From an uncultured Eubacteriales bacterium (lineage in GTDB: Bacteria; Bacillota; Clostridia; Oscillospirales; Acutalibacteraceae): a stretch of DNA of 5,226 bases. The DNA lies in the NCBI GenBank assembly GCA_900313475.1, contig OMRJ01000066.1, positions 1-5,226 on the forward strand, given 5' to 3'. The notes below the pieces were generated by a model, which saw only the letters and a list, made by a program, of their open reading frames with translations, ran no database searches and had not been told where the DNA came from. The translations under genes and the position numbers were made by a program. Below are positions 1 through 5,136 of this stretch, piece after piece. Position 1 is the first letter of the stretch, and each line of letters opens with the position of its first letter.

Positions 1-84
1 GCGGCTGCGGAATCTGTTGGCGCAGGCGTGAACAAGTCCCATATTTTCGGTCACGAGAGAGGAGTCGCAGGAGGCAGGGCTCAT
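1..84 (-). CDS. sigF: RNA polymerase sporulation sigma factor F, N-terminal fragment (runs off the left edge)
   Basis: Only the first 28 codons are in the window. After a 12-residue lead, residues 13-28 read ENMGLVHACANRFRSR, which matches the start of sigma-70 region 2.1 (B. subtilis sigma F has EKNMRLVWSVVQRFLNRG). Sigma F is the first forespore-specific sigma factor. It is held inactive by SpoIIAB until dephosphorylated SpoIIAA displaces it. The ATG at 84-82 overlaps the spoIIAB TGA by four bases (ATGA) and is preceded 5 nt away by AAAGGAG (96-90), so translational coupling is likely. Region 2.1 begins about 27 residues earlier than in the B. subtilis protein, so the N-terminal helix before it seems to be missing. 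The upstream frame is open for a short way but offers no better start. Gene identity rests on both the motif and the operon position. Confidence 0.85.
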   Translation of the reverse strand, partial: MSPASCDSSLVTENMGLVHACANRFRSR

Positions 85-518
85 TTTTTCTCCTTTCCGG
101 CAAGCCTTTTTGTCAGCGTGACAACAGTCCCTTTGTCCGGAAAAGAACGAACCGACACTTTGTCCGAAAAGCTCTCCATAACGCTGAAGCCCAAGCCCGA
201 GCGGTCGTCACCCGCAGTCGTGAAAAGCGGCTCCATTGCCTGCCTTACGTCGGCTATGCCGACACCTCGGTCACGTATTTTGACCTTCAAAACATTTCCC
301 TCATAAAGTGTTCCGTCTATGTAAACGGTGCCCTCGCCGTCGGGGTAGGCGTGCACAATGCAGTTGGTTACGGCTTCGCTGACAGCCGTTTTAATATCGC
401 AAATCTCCTCAACGGTAGGGTCACACAGCGCCGCGAAAGCGGAGGTTACCGCGCGTGAAAAGCCCTCGTTGACTGATTTTGAGGGGATAATAAGTCTGAA
501 TCCGTTTATTTTTTTCAT
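81..518 (-). CDS. spoIIAB: Anti-sigma F factor, serine-protein kinase SpoIIAB
   Basis: This 145-residue protein has the length of SpoIIAB (146 in B. subtilis) and its GHKL ATPase motifs in order: the N box SEAVTNCIVHAY (residues 47-58), the G1 box DRGVGI (83-88), an ATP-lid segment PLFTT (97-101), and the G2 box RSGLGFSVME (106-115). E48 and N52 correspond to the catalytic Glu and the Mg-binding Asn of the kinase. R22 in NEGFSRAVTSAF matches the Arg used to contact both sigma F and SpoIIAA. With ATP it binds sigma F. It phosphorylates SpoIIAA on serine and switches partner to SpoIIAA when that protein is unphosphorylated. The protein is cytoplasmic. The ATG at 518-516 lies 6 nt after the AGGTGA ribosome site, which itself overlaps the last codons of spoIIAA. 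All key residues are present, so the module looks functional. Confidence 0.97.
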   Translation of the reverse strand: MKKINGFRLIIPSKSVNEGFSRAVTSAFAALCDPTVEEICDIKTAVSEAVTNCIVHAYPDGEGTVYIDGTLYEGNVLKVKIRDRGVGIADVRQAMEPLFTTAGDDRSGLGFSVMESFSDKVSVRSFPDKGTVVTLTKRLAGKEKK

Positions 519-524
519 ATTTTT

Positions 525-824
525 TCACCTGATTTCAATAAGTTTTTTGAGTCCCGACATTTCGACAATTCGCTTGTCGCGTTTTTTGAGTCCCCGTACC
601 TCAACAGTCCCGTTTTTGCCGCTTAAAAGCTTATAGCGCCCCATTATAAGACCGACTCCGGACGAGTCCATGAACGTTATATCGGAAAAATCAAGGATGA
701 GTTTTTTCGGCGAGTGCATAAACACCGCCTCGTCAACCGTGTTCCTGACCGACGGTGCGCTGTGGTGGTCTATCTCGCCGTCAAGATGCGCAGTGAGAAT
801 GTCTCCGTTTACGTTAATTTTCAC
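525..824 (-). CDS. spoIIAA: Anti-sigma F factor antagonist SpoIIAA (STAS domain)
   Basis: This is a 99-residue single STAS-domain protein. The segment GEIDHHSA (residues 16-23) and the phosphorylation loop FMDSSGVGLIMGRYK (51-65) are nearly identical to B. subtilis SpoIIAA (FMDSSGLGVILGRYK). S55 is the expected SpoIIAB phosphorylation site. The C-terminal MSGLKKLI (89-96) is the usual end of the fold. In the forespore the SpoIIE phosphatase removes the phosphate, and SpoIIAA then strips SpoIIAB from sigma F. The start is a GTG (824-822): the ATG two bases upstream is followed at once by TGA in its own frame, while GTG opens this reading frame. A GGAGG (836-832) sits 7 nt ahead. At 99 residues it lacks the ~15-residue C-terminal tail of the 117-residue B. 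subtilis protein. It is the first gene of the spoIIA operon in this window; no dacF precedes it. Confidence 0.96.
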   Translation of the reverse strand: MKINVNGDILTAHLDGEIDHHSAPSVRNTVDEAVFMHSPKKLILDFSDITFMDSSGVGLIMGRYKLLSGKNGTVEVRGLKKRDKRIVEMSGLKKLIEIR

Positions 825-831
825 ATCTTTG

Positions 832-836
832 CCTCC
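832..836 (-). promoter_or_regulatory. Shine-Dalgarno site of spoIIAA, selects a GTG start
   Basis: The minus strand reads CGGAGGCAAAGAT and then GTG AAA ATT. GGAGG is 7 nt from the GTG. The overlapping ATG is followed immediately by TGA, so only the GTG can start the STAS protein. Confidence 0.85.
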
Positions 837-841
837 GTTTT

Positions 842-872
842 AAAAATGCGGTATAAAATTTAATATGCCGCA
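842..872 (-). terminator. Weak hairpin plus T-run in the spoIIAA leader (attenuator-like)
   Basis: Read on the minus strand, TGCGG (872-868) pairs with CCGCA (851-847). After one C/A mismatch, ATA pairs with TAT, leaving a 9-nt AT-rich loop. Five T residues follow at once (846-842). This has the form of a small intrinsic terminator. It lies between the likely promoter region and the spoIIAA ribosome site, about 5 nt before GGAGG. The stem is short, so it may only cause pausing, or it may be chance. Direction and function are inferred from shape alone. Confidence 0.35.
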
Positions 873-877
873 TTGTG

Positions 878-926
878 ATTCGGCTGCCGATACGGCAATG
901 AATATTCGTCTCATCGCGGTTCGGCA
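878..926 (-). promoter_or_regulatory. Probable spoIIA control region with Spo0A-box-like sites
   Basis: In other spore formers spoIIA is transcribed by sigma H and activated by Spo0A~P, whose box is TGNCGAA. On the minus strand TGCCGAA (926-920) is an exact match and AGCCGAA (885-879) matches 6 of 7. On the plus strand TGCCGAT (885-891) also matches 6 of 7. Two sequences fit the sigma H -10 element RNNGAAT: GACGAAT (910-904) and GCCGAAT (884-878). I could not find a good sigma H -35 element (AGGA core) at the expected 11-12 nt spacing for either, so the exact promoter is not placed. A TGCCG/CGGCA inverted repeat (885-897) sits between the sites. Confidence 0.45.
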
Positions 927-927
927 A

Positions 928-964
928 TAAAAAAAGCCTTCCGCTTATAATAATAGCGGAAAGC
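928..964 (-). terminator. Intrinsic terminator downstream of the glycoside hydrolase gene
   Basis: On the minus strand GC-T-TTCCGCT (964-955) pairs with AGCGGAA-G-GC (945-936): seven base pairs, one mismatch, then two more pairs, around a 9-nt AT-rich loop. It is followed directly by seven T residues (935-929). This is a typical rho-independent terminator for minus-strand transcription arriving from the 1080-4157 gene. It would insulate spoIIA from that gene. Read on the plus strand the stem is not followed by T residues. Confidence 0.8.
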
Positions 965-987
965 GCATAAATATTATGTCGCAATAT

Positions 988-1018
988 GAGGGGAGCAAAA
1001 ATTTTCTGCGCCCCTCAC
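988..1018. repeat. Inverted repeat (hairpin) of unknown role
   Basis: GAGGGG (988-993) pairs with CCCCTC (1011-1016). After an A/G mismatch, GCA pairs with TGC, closing a loop containing AAAATTTTC. There is no T-run on either side, so it is not a standard terminator. In the minus-strand transcript of the glycoside hydrolase gene it would lie in the 3' untranslated region, between the T-arm-like element and the terminator. It could protect the 3' end or be a site for a DNA-binding protein; neither can be decided here. Confidence 0.5.
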
Positions 1019-1021
1019 AGG

Positions 1022-1077
1022 CCGACGGGAGTTGAACCCATGCCGCCCGACACGGGTTCCGATCACGTCGGTTTTTT
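1022..1077 (+). other. Structured element: terminator-shaped on the plus strand, tRNA T-arm-like on the minus strand
   Basis: On the plus strand CCGACG (1022-1027) pairs with CGTCGG (1066-1071). Inside this, AACCC (1035-1039) pairs with GGGTT (1054-1058), and TG (1041-1042) with CA (1051-1052). Six T residues follow (1072-1077), so the shape is that of a rho-independent terminator, yet no plus-strand gene lies upstream in the window. On the minus strand, positions 1041-1025 form a canonical tRNA T-arm: ATGGG, loop TTCAACT, CCCGT. No matching acceptor strand, anticodon arm or CCA end is found, so it is not an intact tRNA. It could be a tRNA 3' remnant, a small structured RNA, or the 3' structure of the neighbouring mRNA. 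The pairing is seen directly; the role is unknown. Confidence 0.4.
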
Positions 1078-1079
1078 GT

Positions 1080-4000
1080 TTATTTGATGTCGGGATGCTT
1101 TAAGATACCTGTACGGCGGAGCAGATATTCGTCGCTCCAAGCCGCATTTTCGGAGCGCCATGCGCCGGGGCCGTGCCAGCTTTCATCTTCTTTTGCAAGG
1201 TGGAGCGGACCGAAGGTGTTGAAGCGGTGAATATACAGCTTCAAAGCGAGCGTATGCTTACCGGGGGCAAGTCCCGTTACCGTGAGCTTGTACGGCGGGT
1301 AGACGATGTCACCTTTTTCTTCTCCGTCAATATATACGCTTTGGAGTGCGCCGCGATAATATGACGAGCATATCTCGATATTGCCGTTTTCGGTTTCAAA
1401 CGGCGCGAAATATGTGACGGCGCCGCCGTAGAACGGGAAACCGAAGCGTGTGAGATCGCCGAACGGGATTTTTTCGGGCAGAGCGGTTATCACACCCTCG
1501 CTTCCGACTGCGCGAACGCCGAACTCACCGAGAACGAACACGTTTTCGATGTTTTTGCGTGCACCGAACGGCATTGACAGAACAAGCTCGTTTCTTCCCT
1601 TTTTGATTACGGGCAGCTTTATTTTATAAATACGTATATCGACGTAGTTGCCGCAGATATCGCCCGGAACCTTTTCCCCGTTAAAAACGATTTCCGTTTC
1701 TGCTGCGTTTTCAAGCGCAAGATGTGCGCCTGTGTATTCAATTTCGCTCTCAAACACGAATTTTACCACAGCGGTTTCGGGTACGGAGCTCTCGCTGATG
1801 CAGTAGGGCTGAACAACGCTTCCGCTCCTGTGCGGGAGATTCAGCCTGTCGCGCAGAATATTGTCGAGACGCAAAATTTCGGTTCGCGGCGCAAAATCCG
1901 CATCGGAAGCAAATTTGTATTCGGCGGCATCGAGCACGAGAACGTTGTCCTCGCTCAATTTGTAATCGACGGTGTTTTCGAAAAGAGGTTTGCCCGATGT
2001 TTTTACAGACGCTTTACCCGACGTGTTTTCGCCGCCGCCGTTTTCGAGGAAAAACAGCGCGGAATCGTAGCCGTACATCTCCTCGTTTATCACAGTCTTT
2101 CCGTTCTCCGTTTTAAATTCGGCGGGGGCGATGCAGCCGTTGACCGTATCATACTTTATTACATTATATTCCCCTTTAACAGTTATGCGCAGTTTTTCGC
2201 TGCCGTCCGTGTCGGCATTGTGCGGCTCCTCGGCGTGAGCGACAAACATCCACTTTGCTCCGTTGTCCTCGCGCAGCTGATAAATGTAGGCGTTTGCAAG
2301 TCTGCCGTCTGCAAAACGTATTGTAACGTCGCGCTCTTTGTCGAGCGCGGAGAGAAGTGACGCACGCGAAAAATCGATATTTTCCGCAATTTCGGCAAGA
2401 CGCGCACCGCGGTCGGAACGTACACAGTCGCACATTTCGGGAGCATTACCCATGATATACAGATGACCGCCCGCTTTTGCAAAAGCCTCGAGCCTGTCAT
2501 AGGTGGAGGCTCGCAGTGTTTCGTTTCCCGGAAGAACGACCGCATCATATTCCATAGCTCCGACTTTAAGCGGCGCTCCGCCCTTTTCACACTGTGAGGG
2601 CAGAAGGCTTTCGCAGATGTAATCGAAATCAATGCTGCCGCGCAAAAGCCATTCCGTCACGTTTTTGAAGTTCGCTTCAAGCCCTTCACGATAGAGCGCG
2701 GAGGTGTCGTTCGGCCCCCAGTGCAGCCAGAAGCTTTCGACGGGATGAACCACGGCGACGCGGACCTTCGGTTTGCCGCGTGTCAGGGCGGTGTTCACAC
2801 GCGCAAAATGATCTTCGATCAGACCGTATTTTTCATGCCACGGCGACTGATAAGATATCGATGCGGGGTAGTCGCGCTTTGCTTCGCCCTCCATGCCGTA
2901 CCATGCAAGATGCGGCACTCGCACGGTGATTCCGAGTGCTGCCTGCCAGTCGCCCTGATGCTTGTAGATTCTGAAATCGCAGTCCCATCCCGTAACTCCG
3001 TAAAGCTCCGACAGTACGCCCTCTCTGCCGTATTGATGCGCGGCGCTCTGTGCCTGCTTTGCGGTGGTGAATTCGTGATGGTTACACAGCATGTCGATGC
3101 CGGGGATGTCAAACGAACGGTACGAGCGCATTGCCTCTCCGAGTGCCGCCGTCTGTGAGGTGAGCGTCGGCTCCTCCATCATATGCCCCGTGAGCGCAAG
3201 TCCGTTTTTGCGGCACCAGTTACCTATATTGTCGGCAAATGCGCTTGCGAACAGCTCCGCCGCAAAATCGTGATATCTGTACCGGGCGATACTTACGTTA
3301 TGTGTGTCCCATATAAGCTCCGGCAGTGTGTCAAGGACATCCGCGCCGTATTGCTTCTTGTATTTTTCGGGAAGTGCGTCGGTCCATGGCAGAATCACGT
3401 CGCAGTTTGTGTCAAAAGAGTTTTTGAGGTTTTTTTTGCCAACCACCTGAGGCTCGTCGGTAAATATTGCGGGAACGGTTTTGTCAAATTCGTCTCCGAC
3501 CGTTTCTTTGTAACGTTCGTGTGTAACTTCGATGAATTTTTTAATTGCGTCGGGGTTGAGAGTGTCGACATATGTTCCGTCATTATACCAGTGCGACGGC
3601 TTGCTTATCTCGACATAGGCGTACCATTTTCTGCCCTCGGCGTCGTCGTTTTCGCCGATTCGCTTATACGATGAGAGGTATCCGTCACCGTCAAGCACAA
3701 TGTCATAGCACGCGAGAAGGTGTCCGTCGCCGTTTCTTAAGTTGCCGTTGTTTCTGCCCTCGTTCGCCTTGCTTTGCGTGCCGGGCATATCGGTAAAGAG
3801 CAGGTTGCGCGCACGAAATTCGCTGCTGTCACGCGTTACAAGTCCGCCTGCCGCGCCCGACGGCCACCGATCTTCATCATAGAGCCACGCGAGCATTTCG
3901 TTTGCCTCGGCTTTTTCGACGCAGTGACGGATAAGTTCCATATATTCGTCGCTCAAATACCTGTTTTTAAGTCCCGTGCGGACGTGCATGTGAAATCCGC

Positions 4001-4157
4001 CGTAACCCATTTTTTTGAAAATATCTATCTGCCGTGACAGCTCGTCCGCTTCAAGCATATCGTTCCATGCCCAGAACGGTGTGCCGCGGTATTCGCATGT
4101 CGGCGAACGGAAAAGCTCCGGGGAGAGCCGTTCGGAACCGTTTTTCTTATACAGCAT
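1080..4157 (-). CDS. Cytoplasmic glycoside hydrolase, GH106 (alpha-L-rhamnosidase-like) family
   Basis: This is a full-length 1025-residue protein, close to the usual size of the GH106 group. The N-terminus carries the hallmark RGTPFWAWND (residues 24-33), then GGFHMHVRTGL (53-63) and WLYDEDRWPSGAAGG (91-105), the start of a TIM-barrel-like catalytic domain. Acidic candidates for catalysis include FTDEP (E235), GHMMEEP (E328/E329) and SELYG (E384); I cannot assign acid and base. Residues ~464-575 (RVAVVHPVESFW, DAVVLPGNETLR, AGGHLYIMG) resemble the GATase-like domain seen in GH106 and GH42 enzymes. The region ~690-1000 looks like beta-sandwich sugar-binding modules, preceded by a Gly/Ser/Thr-rich linker (707-724). 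There is no signal peptide, so it should act inside the cell on imported rhamnose-containing or related oligosaccharides. The ATG at 4157 has GGAG 9 nt upstream. No transporter or regulator is adjacent. Rhamnose specificity is inferred from family and is uncertain. Confidence 0.8.
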   Translation of the reverse strand: MLYKKNGSERLSPELFRSPTCEYRGTPFWAWNDMLEADELSRQIDIFKKMGYGGFHMHVRTGLKNRYLSDEYMELIRHCVEKAEANEMLAWLYDEDRWPSGAAGGLVTRDSSEFRARNLLFTDMPGTQSKANEGRNNGNLRNGDGHLLACYDIVLDGDGYLSSYKRIGENDDAEGRKWYAYVEISKPSHWYNDGTYVDTLNPDAIKKFIEVTHERYKETVGDEFDKTVPAIFTDEPQVVGKKNLKNSFDTNCDVILPWTDALPEKYKKQYGADVLDTLPELIWDTHNVSIARYRYHDFAAELFASAFADNIGNWCRKNGLALTGHMMEEPTLTSQTAALGEAMRSYRSFDIPGIDMLCNHHEFTTAKQAQSAAHQYGREGVLSELYGVTGWDCDFRIYKHQGDWQAALGITVRVPHLAWYGMEGEAKRDYPASISYQSPWHEKYGLIEDHFARVNTALTRGKPKVRVAVVHPVESFWLHWGPNDTSALYREGLEANFKNVTEWLLRGSIDFDYICESLLPSQCEKGGAPLKVGAMEYDAVVLPGNETLRASTYDRLEAFAKAGGHLYIMGNAPEMCDCVRSDRGARLAEIAENIDFSRASLLSALDKERDVTIRFADGRLANAYIYQLREDNGAKWMFVAHAEEPHNADTDGSEKLRITVKGEYNVIKYDTVNGCIAPAEFKTENGKTVINEEMYGYDSALFFLENGGGENTSGKASVKTSGKPLFENTVDYKLSEDNVLVLDAAEYKFASDADFAPRTEILRLDNILRDRLNLPHRSGSVVQPYCISESSVPETAVVKFVFESEIEYTGAHLALENAAETEIVFNGEKVPGDICGNYVDIRIYKIKLPVIKKGRNELVLSMPFGARKNIENVFVLGEFGVRAVGSEGVITALPEKIPFGDLTRFGFPFYGGAVTYFAPFETENGNIEICSSYYRGALQSVYIDGEEKGDIVYPPYKLTVTGLAPGKHTLALKLYIHRFNTFGPLHLAKEDESWHGPGAWRSENAAWSDEYLLRRTGILKHPDIK

Positions 4158-4256
4158 ATTTTTTTTCTCCGATCATTTTTTGTTTTGCCGTTATCGACAG
4201 AAATAATTTAACATATACTTTAAAAAAAGAAAACCCATTTTGTATACTTTTTTTTC
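4158..4256. promoter_or_regulatory. AT-rich divergent intergenic region, promoters not firmly placed
   Basis: This stretch separates two divergently transcribed genes and must hold both start regions. For the plus-strand deacetylase, CATATACT (4212-4219) fits 7 of 8 positions of a sigma E -10 element (CATACAMT), but no good -35 partner is visible. TATACT (4243-4248) would start transcription too close to the ribosome site. The octamer TATACTTT occurs twice, at 4214 and 4243, 29 bp apart. For the minus-strand hydrolase I find no convincing -35/-10 pair. The strong base bias makes chance matches likely. Confidence 0.3.
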
Positions 4257-4261
4257 GGAGG
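4257..4261 (+). promoter_or_regulatory. Shine-Dalgarno site choosing a TTG start for the deacetylase
   Basis: GGAGG lies 6 nt before TTG (4268-4270) and 12 nt before the in-frame GTG (4274-4276). A further in-frame GTG at 4262 lies directly against the site. Spacing favours the TTG. The frame is open further upstream, but that part overlaps the opposite gene and ignores this site. Confidence 0.7.
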
Positions 4262-4267
4262 GTGTAT

Positions 4268-5065
4268 TTGACCGTGAAAAACAGAAAAATCTCCAAAAAT
4301 TCAGTAGTTATAATTATCATGTCCGCCGTATGGCTTATGATCGTTGCCGTGATTATATATATGACTCTTACGGTGCATGTGGCGGTGTCGGAACGCAAAA
4401 TACCCGTCTACCGCGTCGTCACCGACGAAAAAAAGGTTGCCGTGACCTTTAACTGTGCATGGGATGATTCCACAACCGACAGCGTTCTGCACACGCTTAA
4501 GGAGCGCGGTGTTCGCTGCACATTCTTTTTTGTCGGCGACTATGCGCGAAAATATCCTGAGGATGTGCGCAAAATAATAAACGACGGACATGAACCCGCA
4601 AATCACTCCGACAGACATTTTTCTCCGTCAAAGCAGAGCTATGCCGAGCTGCTTAACGATATTTCAAACTGCAACGATACGGTAAAAAGTCTTACGGGCA
4701 AAGAGTGCAGGCTTTATCGCGCGCCGTCGGGCGAATATAACAACGACGCGATTTCGGCAGCGGAAAGTCTCGGCATGACGGCGGTGCAGTGGAATGTGGA
4801 CAGCATTGACTGGAAGGGAAAAACGCCCGCCGAAATGCTCGATAAAATACGCACGAAGACCGTAAACGGATCGATAATTCTGTTTCATCTCGGCAAGAAG
4901 AACACCGCAGAAGCGCTTCCGGATATTATCGATTATCTGCAAGACGGCGGTTATTCGCTCGTTACGGTATCGGAGCTGCTGCCGGACGGAAAATATGAAA
5001 TCCTTCCCGACGGAGCGGCAAAAGAAACGGCGGACGGATCGTCGGCGGAGTATGAAAAAAAATAA
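4268..5065 (+). CDS. Membrane-anchored polysaccharide deacetylase (NodB/CE4, PdaB-like)
   Basis: From the TTG start the protein has 265 residues. A basic N-terminus (KNRKISK) is followed by one membrane segment (about 13-36), so the catalytic domain should face outside. CE4 motifs appear in order: motif 1 TFNCAWDD (60-67), motif 2 NHSDRH (H113, H117, metal ligands), motif 3 RAPSGEY (151-157), motif 4 DSIDWKG (178-184) and motif 5 IILFHL (203-208, H207). The TF-x-x-AW form and the DWKG motif resemble the PdaB/YbaN sporulation deacetylases, which modify peptidoglycan or cortex sugars. Unusually, the normal Asp-Asp of motif 1 is Asn-Cys (N62, C63), so activity or metal binding may differ. A charged tail (about 239-265) follows the domain. 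A GTG at 4274 is the main alternative start. No terminator lies between this gene and the 5S promoter. Family assignment is firm; a sporulation role is inferred. Confidence 0.88.
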   Translation: MTVKNRKISKNSVVIIIMSAVWLMIVAVIIYMTLTVHVAVSERKIPVYRVVTDEKKVAVTFNCAWDDSTTDSVLHTLKERGVRCTFFFVGDYARKYPEDVRKIINDGHEPANHSDRHFSPSKQSYAELLNDISNCNDTVKSLTGKECRLYRAPSGEYNNDAISAAESLGMTAVQWNVDSIDWKGKTPAEMLDKIRTKTVNGSIILFHLGKKNTAEALPDIIDYLQDGGYSLVTVSELLPDGKYEILPDGAAKETADGSSAEYEKK

Positions 5066-5074
5066 AAATAATGC

Positions 5075-5103
5075 TTGACAACGCACATAAGTTGTGGTAA
5101 ACT
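5075..5103 (+). promoter_or_regulatory. Sigma-A type promoter for the 5S rRNA gene
   Basis: A perfect -35 TTGACA (5075-5080), a 17-nt spacer and a -10 TAAACT (5098-5103, 4 of 6), with a TGG just before it as an extended -10. Transcription would start near 5110. The -35 begins 10 nt after the deacetylase stop codon. The spacer region contains ACAAC (5078-5082) and GTTGT (5091-5095), a small inverted repeat. Confidence 0.8.
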
Positions 5104-5113
5104 ACATTTCGCA

Positions 5114-5131
5114 CGAGGGGAGTGCCTCTCG
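5114..5131 (+). other. Leader hairpin before 5S rRNA
   Basis: CGAGGGG (5114-5120) pairs with CCTCTCG (5125-5131, wobble at one G-T) around the tetraloop AGTG. It begins just after the predicted transcription start and ends about 6 nt before the mature 5S, so it is a plausible precursor-processing stem. There is no T-run after it, so it is not a terminator. Confidence 0.5.
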
Positions 5132-5136
5132 AAAAT

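Noticed and set aside
899..927. Sigma-A promoter TTGCCG with TATTCA at 17-nt spacing on the minus strand ahead of spoIIAA
   Set aside because: The -10 matches at only 3 of 6 positions. It is too weak to list, although it cannot be excluded.
893..928. CGGCAAT direct repeats as a CRISPR-like or transposon-end signal
   Set aside because: Only two 7-bp copies occur and there is no array, target-site duplication or transposase. They are better explained by Spo0A-box-like sequence.
1022..1077. True plus-strand terminator of a gene
   Set aside because: No plus-strand coding region precedes it in the window; the plus-strand open frames to its left are antisense shadows of spoIIAA and spoIIAB.
1018..1082. 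Intact tRNA gene on the minus strand
   Set aside because: Only the T-arm is convincing. The 7-nt acceptor segment has no partner upstream, and no anticodon or D arm of proper size folds.
1722..2360. 212-codon plus-strand open frame inside the hydrolase gene
   Set aside because: It is antisense to well-conserved coding sequence, has no recognisable domain, and is explained by codon bias in the true frame. The same applies to the other plus-strand frames at 1173-1364, 2721-3158, 3183-3674 and 3774-4037.
4034..4267. N-terminal extension of the deacetylase reading frame to an upstream ATG
   Set aside because: It overlaps the start of the opposite-strand hydrolase, has no ribosome site, and the added residues look random. 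GGAGG at 4257 with a TTG 6 nt later, followed by a basic N-terminus and membrane segment, is the better start.
4301..5086. Minus-strand open frames opposite the deacetylase (4301-4618 and 4664-5086)
   Set aside because: They lie antisense to all CE4 motifs, have no ribosome site of note and show no family resemblance.
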